Source: JACCXG01 sp963785755 (GTDB lineage Bacteria; Acidobacteriota; Vicinamibacteria; Vicinamibacterales; 2-12-FULL-66-21). Taken from it: a DNA stretch of 64,000 bases. The translations under genes were made by a program, and so were the position numbers. The first letter of the stretch is position 1, and each line of letters starts with the position of its first letter. The DNA is taken from contig CAWAXG010000071.1 in the NCBI GenBank assembly GCA_963785755.1, forward strand, positions 186,001-250,000, written 5' to 3'. Under the pieces are notes generated by a model. The model ran no database searches. It was given only the letters and a program-made list of their open reading frames with translations, and was not told where the DNA came from. Shown piece after piece: positions 16,748 to 24,063 of the stretch.

Positions 16748-18220
16748 GTGCGTGTGTCGAACGGACTACATCGTGACTCGTCTCTCGGTCAGTTCTGCAG
16801 CCGGCATTTCGTCCGGGTCGCGGCCGTCGTCCTGACGCTCGCCGCCTTCAATCTCTGCTTCCGCCTCGATCGCGAGGTCATCACCGAGTGGGATGAATCG
16901 CTCTATGCGATTTCCGCGGCGGAGACGGCCCGCCACGGCAATTGGATTGCGACGACCTTCCACCGCGAGCTCGATTACTACAATACGAAGCCGCCGTTGA
17001 ACATCTGGCTGATTGCCGCGTCGTTCAAGGCCTTCGGTCCGGACCTGTTATCGCTTCGGCTGCCATCGGTGATCGCCGCCTGGCTCACGGTTCTCGTGCT
17101 GATGATCTGGACCGCACGATCGTTTGGCATGATGACCGCGCTCTTCGCCGGACTGGTCCTCAGCACCACCTTCGGCTTCATCTACGTCCACTCGGGGCGC
17201 AGCGCGAACACGGATGCGCTCTTCACGTTGTTCATGCTCCTGATCGTCGTGACGCTGTGGGGCTCGTTCGATCGCCCGTGGCGGCTGGTCTGGCTGGGCC
17301 CGCTCGTCGCCGGCATCTTCCTGCTGCGCGGCATGGCGGTGCTCATGCCGCTCGCGTTGATCGGCGTCGTCCAGATACTCGATCTCCGCAGGCTGCGGGA
17401 ACGATGGCTCCCGCTGTCGGTGGCCACGGTGCTCCTGACGCTGCCGATGGCCGCCTGGGTCTTCGCCCGCTGGCAGGTGGACGAGTGGCGCTTCCTGGAG
17501 CGGATGTTCCACTACGACTTCGTGGCGCGAAGCGCACGGGCGCTCGAGGGACACACCGGCTCACCGGTCTATTACCTGAACGTGCTTCAGAAAGATCAGT
17601 ACGACTGGCTGCTCGCCGCGACCGGCGCGATGGTGCTCTTCCCGTTCTCGCTCGCCGCGGTGCGCCAGCGGCTGGCACAGTCCACCCGCGATCGCTATTT
17701 CGCGATCGTCCTCGGCTCCTGGATCGCGGTGACCCTGTTGATCCCGACGGCGATGCGCACGAAGGTCGCCTGGTATCTCAATCCGTTCTTTCCGGTGTTT
17801 GCGCTGCTCGTCGCCGTGACGCTGTCGCGCGGCCTCGGTGTCGCGGGAGCGCAATTCCGGCGGCGCCAGCGGATTCTCGCGGGGCTCGTGCTGCTCGCGC
17901 TCGCCGTGGCCGAGGGAAAGTTGATCTGGTACTGGTACAACATGAGGGACCTGAACTTTTCGGCGCAGGGGATCCTGCTCGACGAGCGGGAACGCCTGGC
18001 CGGCCAGCGCGTCTTCCGCGACCGCTGGCCGGGCGGCGGACGCTTCATCCTCGAGCAGATCGTCGGCGGGGAAGCGATGCAGGCCCACGACGAGCAGGAC
18101 TTCCTCAAGAAAGGGGACCGCGGCGACTTTCTGCTGCTGACACGCTCCCAGGTCGCGTATTCGCGATTGTCCTGTCCGCGGACGAACCATCGCTTCGCGT
18201 TGTGCCGCTACCCGGACTGA
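16748..18220 (+). CDS. Glycosyltransferase family 39 (ArnT/PMT-like) membrane protein
   Basis: About 490 residues when started at GTG 16748, which follows GGAGGAG; an ATG at 16721 in the same frame is possible. Pattern of a GT-C fold enzyme: first helix RVAAVVLTLAAFNLCFRL, then the catalytic loop ITEWDESLYAISAAETARHG with the Asp-Glu pair, YYNTKPPLNIWLIAASFK, HSGRSANTDALFTLFMLLIV and later TAMRTKVAWYLNPFFPVFAL. At least ten membrane segments. Such enzymes move sugars from polyprenyl phosphate to lipid or protein at the outer face of the inner membrane. The acceptor is unknown. The end converges on nadE with six bases between. Confidence 0.9.
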   Translation: MRVSNGLHRDSSLGQFCSRHFVRVAAVVLTLAAFNLCFRLDREVITEWDESLYAISAAETARHGNWIATTFHRELDYYNTKPPLNIWLIAASFKAFGPDLLSLRLPSVIAAWLTVLVLMIWTARSFGMMTALFAGLVLSTTFGFIYVHSGRSANTDALFTLFMLLIVVTLWGSFDRPWRLVWLGPLVAGIFLLRGMAVLMPLALIGVVQILDLRRLRERWLPLSVATVLLTLPMAAWVFARWQVDEWRFLERMFHYDFVARSARALEGHTGSPVYYLNVLQKDQYDWLLAATGAMVLFPFSLAAVRQRLAQSTRDRYFAIVLGSWIAVTLLIPTAMRTKVAWYLNPFFPVFALLVAVTLSRGLGVAGAQFRRRQRILAGLVLLALAVAEGKLIWYWYNMRDLNFSAQGILLDERERLAGQRVFRDRWPGGGRFILEQIVGGEAMQAHDEQDFLKKGDRGDFLLLTRSQVAYSRLSCPRTNHRFALCRYPD

Positions 18221-18226
18221 CGACGG

Positions 18227-19972
18227 TCACCCCTCCCAGCCGTTGATGATTGTCTCGCGGAGGTCGAAGCCGAACGCACGCTCGCTGATCGCGACGATCG
18301 GCGGGCCCTGCAGACGCTTGTAGACCGACCGCTGCATGCGCTGCGCCGCTTCGTGCACGACGGCGGCGAAACTCTCGCTGGTGTGCTTGTCGTACACCGT
18401 CCGCCCTTCGGGATCCGGAACGAAGCGGTTGGGGTCGAGCGCCCGTTGATCGAACAGCGCCACCAGCTCTGAGGGGGCGCGCCGGCGCTCGGCCAGCTCG
18501 GTGACCACCGGCGCCATGACGTAGTAATCGAACGGATCGAATTGATTCGCGGCGAGCTCGGCCGAAGGCCGCAGGGCAAAGGTTTCCTCCGGAATGATCT
18601 CGCGGCCGGCGCGGGCGTTGACGTGGCGGGCGAGCCGGTAGACGTCGACCTTCGAGAGGTCGCCGATGACCGAGATCCCGCCGCACATGTCGCCGTAGAG
18701 CGTCGCGTAGCCGAGCGCGATCTCGGTTTCGTTGCCGCAGGAAATCAGGAGGGCGCCGGTGTCGTTCGACTCCGCCATCATCAGCAGGCCCCTGATGCGC
18801 GCGTGCAGGTTCTCGCGCGTGAGGCTGCGCATGATCGGATGGCCATGCTGCTCGAAGACGCGGCGGGCCTCGGCATCCACCGACGAGATCGGGATGATCC
18901 CGTAGCGGACACCGAGCGTGCGCGCGAGGCGTTCGGCGATGCCACGCGTCATCTCGGTGTTGTCCTCGGACGGCAGGTTATAGGCCGCGACCTCGCCGGC
19001 GCCGGCCGCATCGACCGCGATCGCGAGCGCCAGTGCTGAATCGATGCCGCCCGACACGGGCACCACCAGGCGGCTGAATCCGGTTTTGCGCATGTAATCG
19101 CGCAGCCCCATGACGAGCGCGTCGTACATCTCGCGCTCGCGTTCGATCTCCGGGAGCTCCAGCGCCGCATGCGGCCGCGACTCGGGGTCCGACTCCCCGA
19201 GATCCACGACCAGCAGCTCCTCCTCGAACTGCGGGGCGATGGCGATGAGCCGGCCATGTTCGTCGTAAACGAGGCTCTCGCCATCGAAAGTGATGACATT
19301 CTTGCCGTTGTCGGCGGCGCCTACCGTGTTGACGTAGACGAGCGGCTTCCGCAGTTGCGCGACGTGACGGCGGATGATCGCGTCACGTTCATGACGCTTG
19401 CCCGGATAGAAGGGCGACGCGTTCAGGTTGAGCAGGACCGACGCCCCCTTTGCCGCCAGCTCGGGCAGCGGCTTGACGTCGTAGAACTCGTCCCACATGT
19501 CTTCGCAGATGGAGACGCCCAGCCGGACCGGGCCCTGGCGCGTGTCGATCTCCACGGCGTCGCGCCGCTCCCCGGGCGTGAAGAACCGCTTGTCGTCGAA
19601 GTAGCGGTAGTTGGGCAGCAGCGACTTGCGGGCGCGGGCGAGCACGCGCCCGTCGCGGACGACGGCGGCGGCATTGTATTTCCTGACCGTGCCGTTGTCG
19701 TTGCGCGCGTGGAGGTCGTAGTCGATGAAGCCGACGACCGCGGTGATCCCGCGCGCGGCGTCAGCAATGCGTGCGATGGCGCGGTCGTTCGCGGTCAGGA
19801 AGTCGGCATTCTCGATGAGGTCGCCGATGCAGTAGCCGGGCAGAACCATCTCGGGGGCGACCAGGAGATCCGCCTGCTGCCGGATCGCCTCTTCCAGCGC
19901 CCCGATGACTCTCGCCGCATTGCCCCTGATGTCTCCGCTCGTGGGGTTCAGCTGCGCCAGCGCGATTCGCAT
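18227..19972 (-). CDS. nadE: Glutamine-dependent NAD+ synthetase
   Basis: 581 residues. N-terminal nitrilase-type amidase with its triad recognisable: Glu in APEMVLPGYCIGD, Lys in RKSLLPNYRYFD and Cys in VSICEDMWDEFYD. It supplies ammonia from glutamine. C-terminal NAD synthetase with the ATP-pyrophosphatase loop PVSGGIDSALAL near residue 310, and the NaAD/ATP contacts YNLPSEDNTEM and SCGNETEIALGYATLYGD. It completes NAD from deamido-NAD in the cytoplasm. A TACAAT box on the minus strand (19987-19982) is nine bases before the ATG and no ribosome site is seen. Confidence 0.95.
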   Translation of the reverse strand: MRIALAQLNPTSGDIRGNAARVIGALEEAIRQQADLLVAPEMVLPGYCIGDLIENADFLTANDRAIARIADAARGITAVVGFIDYDLHARNDNGTVRKYNAAAVVRDGRVLARARKSLLPNYRYFDDKRFFTPGERRDAVEIDTRQGPVRLGVSICEDMWDEFYDVKPLPELAAKGASVLLNLNASPFYPGKRHERDAIIRRHVAQLRKPLVYVNTVGAADNGKNVITFDGESLVYDEHGRLIAIAPQFEEELLVVDLGESDPESRPHAALELPEIEREREMYDALVMGLRDYMRKTGFSRLVVPVSGGIDSALALAIAVDAAGAGEVAAYNLPSEDNTEMTRGIAERLARTLGVRYGIIPISSVDAEARRVFEQHGHPIMRSLTRENLHARIRGLLMMAESNDTGALLISCGNETEIALGYATLYGDMCGGISVIGDLSKVDVYRLARHVNARAGREIIPEETFALRPSAELAANQFDPFDYYVMAPVVTELAERRRAPSELVALFDQRALDPNRFVPDPEGRTVYDKHTSESFAAVVHEAAQRMQRSVYKRLQGPPIVAISERAFGFDLRETIINGWEG

Positions 19973-19981
19973 CTGACGGCT

Positions 19982-19987
19982 ATTGTA
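19982..19987 (-). promoter_or_regulatory. -10 box of nadE, leaderless arrangement
   Basis: Minus-strand TACAAT nine bases from the ATG at 19972. No Shine-Dalgarno sequence lies between them, and no clear -35 is seen. Confidence 0.5.
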
Positions 19988-20014
19988 GCGGCCAGGCGCG
20001 GGGCATCCGCCGCA

Positions 20015-21064
20015 TCAGAGCCGAACCGCCTGCCCGGTTCTCGCGGATTCGTATGCCGCCATCGCGGCGACGAACGATGCCCGCGCGTCCTCGATGTTCG
20101 CCACCGGTTCGCGCCCGCTCTCGAGGCACTCGATCAGATGATTGAGCGGAAACGGCGCCGCCGGCGCGAACGGCGGCTCCGACTGCCGCTCGAAGGTCCA
20201 GTCGGTTGCCCCCGCCGCAAGGACGGCCCGTCCCGGCACACGGTACCACTGATCGATGATCTCGCCGCGGGTGCCGATCACCTCGAGGCGAACCACGCTG
20301 TTCTGCTTGGGCGACGGACCGGTCTTGCGCGGCGCATTGATCGTCCAGCCGGCTTCGAGCGTCGCAATCGTGCCATTGGCGAAGGTGAACGTGGCCATCC
20401 CCCAGTCTTCGACCGCGATGTCCTTGTGCACCAGGTTGGCCATCCTGGCCTCGACCTGGACCACTTCGCTCCGGCACAACCAGCGGAACAGATCGATCCA
20501 GTAGATGCCCTCGTCGATGAAGGCTCCACCAGGCACCTGGCGGGGATCCGCGAACCATCCCGGTTTGCCCGAACGGTACCAGTCCTCCGCGATCGACCAG
20601 CGGCCCGTCTGATGCAAGAGAATGATGTCGCCGATCTGGCCGGCGTCCACTCGCGGCCGCAGGTCCGCGGCGCGGAGCCGCATGATGCCCTGGAACGGCA
20701 TGCAGACGATCCCCGCAGCCCTGATCGCCTCCACCATCCGATCCGCCTGCCCGACGTTCATCGCCAGCGGCTTGCCGAGCACCATGTGCTTGCCGGCCGC
20801 GGCCGCGCGAATCGCCAGATCCGGAATCTCCCGCACCGGCGAGGCGATGTGAACGATATCGACGCGCTCACGCGCGAGCAGCTCGCCGTAATCGGCATAG
20901 CCCGGAACGCCGAAGGTTTTCGTGAATGCCTCCAGCTGAGTAGCGTCGTGCCAGGCGGCTGCCACGAGCTCGGCCTTCGGATATTCCGGCAGCGCACGGG
21001 CCAGCCCGTACGCCGAGTACCAGTGCCCGAGGCCCAGAATCGCCACTCGCCATGTTCGGCTCAT
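20015..21064 (-). CDS. Gfo/Idh/MocA-family NAD(P)-dependent oxidoreductase
   Basis: 349 residues. Rossmann start WRVAILGLGHWYSAYGLA with the GxGxxx dinucleotide motif, then VDIVHIASPVREI and AAGKHMVLGKPLAMN (the GKP form of the usual EKP motif, which carries the catalytic Lys). The C-terminal half has the Gfo/Idh/MocA alpha/beta domain with the conserved GGAFIDEGIYWIDLFRWL, whose late Asp/His region completes the active site. The substrate, probably a sugar or cyclitol, is not predicted. Divergent from the gene at 21150 with 85 bases between. Confidence 0.9.
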   Translation of the reverse strand: MSRTWRVAILGLGHWYSAYGLARALPEYPKAELVAAAWHDATQLEAFTKTFGVPGYADYGELLARERVDIVHIASPVREIPDLAIRAAAAGKHMVLGKPLAMNVGQADRMVEAIRAAGIVCMPFQGIMRLRAADLRPRVDAGQIGDIILLHQTGRWSIAEDWYRSGKPGWFADPRQVPGGAFIDEGIYWIDLFRWLCRSEVVQVEARMANLVHKDIAVEDWGMATFTFANGTIATLEAGWTINAPRKTGPSPKQNSVVRLEVIGTRGEIIDQWYRVPGRAVLAAGATDWTFERQSEPPFAPAAPFPLNHLIECLESGREPVANIEDARASFVAAMAAYESARTGQAVRL

Positions 21065-21149
21065 ATCTCCTTCGTCCTCCGTTTGCTCGTGTGCGGGCGC
21101 GGCCCGCGCCCGATGCGCTGATCGTCCTCGAATGGTGTAACGTCAGTCT

Positions 21150-23828
21150 ATGCTGCTGATGAGACTGCGTAGTGTCGCCATTCTGATTGTCACCGCGGTT
21201 GTGACCGGCTACGGATATCAATCTTCTCAGCCGAATCGCCCCTGGCCTCCCGGGCTGCAGACAGTATCGCCGGATTCTCCGGTGCTCCAGCCCGCCGACG
21301 CGGTCAAGACGTTCTTCATGCCGCCCGGCTACCGTGTCGAAATCGTGGCGAGCGAGCCGCTCATTCAGGACCCGATCGTGATCGATTGGGACCCGGCGGG
21401 GCGCTTGTGGGCCGTCGAGATGCCCGGCTTCGTGCCCACCCTCCAGACGCCCGAGCCCAACCTCGATCCGATCGGCCGCGTCGTGGTGCTCGAGGACACG
21501 AACCGCGACGGCGTGATGGACAAGCGGACCGTGTTTGCCGACAAGCTCGCCCTGGCCCGATCGCTCAAGGTGCTCGATCGGGGCGTGCTCGTCGCCGAAC
21601 CGCCGAATGTGTGGCTCATGCGGGACACCGACGGCGATCTGCGAATGGACGCGAAGGAGCTGGTGACCGGCTCGTTCGGGCGGCGCGACGCGCATCCCGA
21701 GCAGAACGCCAACGAGTTCTACTGGGCGCTCGACAACCGGATGCACAACTCGATGAGCGACACCTACTTCCGACTCAAGGGGGGCAAGTTCGAAGTGCTG
21801 CCGAACCTGTCCCGCGGCGAGTGGGGGATCACCCAGGACGATGCGGGGCGGATCTACCGGAATACCAACGAGTCCGCGCTGCACGTCGATCTGCTGCCGT
21901 CGGCGTACCTCGCGCGCAATCCACAGCTGCTGCGCACGCGCGGCAGCTACGAGGCGCTGCGAGACGAAGAAAATGCCGTCAACGTTGTCTGGCCGGTCCG
22001 GCCGAATCCCGGAACGAATCGCGCGTATCAGCTCGGCATCGATCGTCCGGACGGGACGCTGCACCGGTTCACGGCCGTCTGCGCGCCTGTCGTCTTCCGC
22101 GGCGATCGGCTGCCGGCGGAGCTCTACGGCAACGTCTTCGTCGCGGAGCCTGCCGCCAACCTCGTCGGCCGGCTCGTACTCGCTGACGACGGGACGTCGC
22201 TTCGGGCACGGAAGGCCTACGAACGGGGAGAATTCCTGGCCTCCACTGACGAGCGTTTTCGTCCGGTGTACCTGTCCAATGCGCCCGACGGCGCCCTCTA
22301 CATTGTCGACATGTACCGCGGCGTGATTCAGCAGCGCCGCGACATCACCGAATACCTTCGCGACTACATCGTCTCGCGGAAAATGGAGCAGCCGGTCGCT
22401 CTGGGCCGGATCTACCGCGTCGTTCATGACACGACGTCCCGCGACATCCCCTCATCGAAACCGGACCTGTCGCCGGCGCGCCTCGTCGAGCGTCTGGCAC
22501 ACCCGAATGGCTGGTGGCGAGACACGGCGCAGCGGCTGCTCGTCGAGCGAGGCGATGCATCCGTGGCGCCGTTGCTGGTGAAGCTTGCGGCGTCGACACC
22601 GGACTGGAAGACGAAGCTCCACGCGCTGTGGACACTCGATGGACTCGACGCGATCGAGGCGCCCCTGGTGATGACGGCGCTCGAGGATCCGTCGCGCGAG
22701 GTCCGCGCCTCGGCCCTGCGCATCGCCGAACGGTGGCTGGACAAACCGGGACATCCGATGCAGGCGGCGGTCCTGAAACGGTTGGACGACGGCGATTGGT
22801 TCGTGCGTCACCAGCTTGCCGCCACGCTCGGGGTGCTTCCGCTGCAGGAGCGTACGGCGGCGATCGCTTCGCTGCTCGAACGCTACGGCGACAATCCCGT
22901 CACGCTCGACGCGGCGCTCAGCGGTCTGCGCGGCGTGGAGATTGCCGTGCTCGAGCGGATGCTCGAGGGCACGGGCGGCGTGACGCCTCAGCGGGAGGCC
23001 GCAGTCACGATGCTGACCGCGACCGTCGTGCGCGGCGGACAGGACGAGCAGGTTCAGAAAGTGTTCGCGATGATCGCGGACGGGACGCGCGCGCCGTGGC
23101 ACCGCGCTGGCCTGACGCGAGGCGCCGAGATTGCGGTGCTTGGCACGACGATGCCGGGCACTCCGGCCCGGCGCGGCGGTCCCGCGCTGCCTAGTGCGCC
23201 TTGTCCGACCTGTCCGGGAGCGCGCGGCGGGCCCGGAGGCTCTTACGCGTTTGGCGACATGGAGCGGAATCCTCCGACTGGCGGCCGCGGCGCTGGCGTG
23301 CGCACGCTGCGGCTCAACGCGGAGCCGTCGGCCTTGACGGCCATGGCAGCAACGGGTGGCGAACTGGGGACGCGTGCTGCGGCCCTGATCGCGCGAGTCG
23401 AATGGCCGGGCAAGCCCGGCATGGCGGCGCCGCTCGCGCCGTTGGCGCCGGCGGAACAGCAGCGATTCAACGCCGGCCGCGAGATCTACAGGAACGTCTG
23501 CCAGGCCTGTCACCAGGCCGATGGACGGGGCCTGGAGAAGGTCGCCCCCAGCCTGCTGGAGTCGGCGCATGCGGTCGGCCCTGCCGAGATCCCGATCAGA
23601 ATCCTGTTGCACGGCAAAGAAGGGTCGACAGGGCTGATGCCGCCGGTGGGGCAGGTCTTCGACGATGAGCAGATCGCCGCGGTCCTGACCTACGCGCGCC
23701 GGGAGTGGGGCTTGAGGGGTTCACCGGTGGACCCGTCAACGGTCAAGGGGGTCCGATCGAGCACGGCGGGCCGGACCCGGCCGTGGACCGATCAGGAGCT
23801 GGCGGCGGCCCTCAAAGGCGGCCTCTAA
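21150..23828 (+). CDS. Secreted dehydrogenase-like propeller / HEAT repeat / cytochrome c fusion (PVC-type)
   Basis: 892 residues. An N-terminal signal is followed by a six-bladed propeller of the sorbosone/glucose-dehydrogenase type (FMPPGYRVEIVASEPLIQDP, DPAGRLWAVEMPGF, LEDTNRDGVMDKRTVF, DGALYIVDMYRGVIQQR). Residues about 430-660 form HEAT-like repeats (LLVERGDASVAPLLVKLAA, SREVRASALRIAERWL). A Gly/Pro-rich linker with CPTC lies near residue 690. A c-type cytochrome domain follows with the heme-binding NVCQACHQADGRG and a Met ligand in STGLMPPVGQVF. It should pass electrons in the periplasm from an unknown organic substrate. The domain order is the one often annotated PVC-type heme-binding protein. 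Confidence 0.88.
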   Translation: MLLMRLRSVAILIVTAVVTGYGYQSSQPNRPWPPGLQTVSPDSPVLQPADAVKTFFMPPGYRVEIVASEPLIQDPIVIDWDPAGRLWAVEMPGFVPTLQTPEPNLDPIGRVVVLEDTNRDGVMDKRTVFADKLALARSLKVLDRGVLVAEPPNVWLMRDTDGDLRMDAKELVTGSFGRRDAHPEQNANEFYWALDNRMHNSMSDTYFRLKGGKFEVLPNLSRGEWGITQDDAGRIYRNTNESALHVDLLPSAYLARNPQLLRTRGSYEALRDEENAVNVVWPVRPNPGTNRAYQLGIDRPDGTLHRFTAVCAPVVFRGDRLPAELYGNVFVAEPAANLVGRLVLADDGTSLRARKAYERGEFLASTDERFRPVYLSNAPDGALYIVDMYRGVIQQRRDITEYLRDYIVSRKMEQPVALGRIYRVVHDTTSRDIPSSKPDLSPARLVERLAHPNGWWRDTAQRLLVERGDASVAPLLVKLAASTPDWKTKLHALWTLDGLDAIEAPLVMTALEDPSREVRASALRIAERWLDKPGHPMQAAVLKRLDDGDWFVRHQLAATLGVLPLQERTAAIASLLERYGDNPVTLDAALSGLRGVEIAVLERMLEGTGGVTPQREAAVTMLTATVVRGGQDEQVQKVFAMIADGTRAPWHRAGLTRGAEIAVLGTTMPGTPARRGGPALPSAPCPTCPGARGGPGGSYAFGDMERNPPTGGRGAGVRTLRLNAEPSALTAMAATGGELGTRAAALIARVEWPGKPGMAAPLAPLAPAEQQRFNAGREIYRNVCQACHQADGRGLEKVAPSLLESAHAVGPAEIPIRILLHGKEGSTGLMPPVGQVFDDEQIAAVLTYARREWGLRGSPVDPSTVKGVRSSTAGRTRPWTDQELAAALKGGL

Positions 23829-23918
23829 TCGGCCTTTGGGTCGCCTCACGACGACAGCTGGAACTACGCGGTCGGGACCTACAGCGTCGTGATGACCTAC
23901 ACGTTCTCGACACCCTGA
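23829..23918 (+). pseudogene. In-frame 29-codon tail after the cytochrome stop, possible beta-barrel remnant
   Basis: Directly after the TAA of the preceding gene, in the same frame, 29 codons read SAFGSPHDDSWNYAVGTYSV then VMTYTFSTP and a TGA. Alternating hydrophobic residues and a closing aromatic strand look like the last strand of an outer-membrane barrel. It may be a fossil of a deleted gene, or chance. No start codon is present. Confidence 0.3.
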
Positions 23919-23923
23919 GGCTC

Positions 23924-23978
23924 TCTACGTGCTACGTGCTCACGTGCTCACGTGCTTGCGTGACATGCTCACGTGCGA
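23924..23978. repeat. CTACGTG/CTCACGTG tandem repeat
   Basis: Two CTACGTG units and two CTCACGTG units in tandem, then CTTGCGTG and a broken CTCACGTG. This is the reverse complement of the CACGTAG array at 5006-5142. It lies between the cytochrome gene and the operator of the second permease. Confidence 0.8.
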
Positions 23979-24005
23979 CTGAGCCGCTCCGCTTCCTTAT
24001 TCCTA

Positions 24006-24053
24006 TTGACATTCGATAGGTGCGCCCCGTAGGCTTCTATCGAGATTCGATAG
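24006..24053 (+). promoter_or_regulatory. Promoter and palindromic operator of the second ADOP permease
   Basis: TTGACA at 24006-24011 with a weak TAGGCT at 24030-24035 (18-base spacer). Two copies of ATTCGATAG lie at 24011-24019 and 24045-24053. The second copy completes a perfect inverted repeat CTATCGA-GAT-TCGATAG at 24037-24053. The first copy overlaps the -35 box. This is the arrangement of a repressor that binds across the promoter. ADOP genes in other genomes are often linked to PadR-family regulators, but no regulator gene is nearby. Confidence 0.65.
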
Positions 24054-24063
24054 GAGAGGGGCG

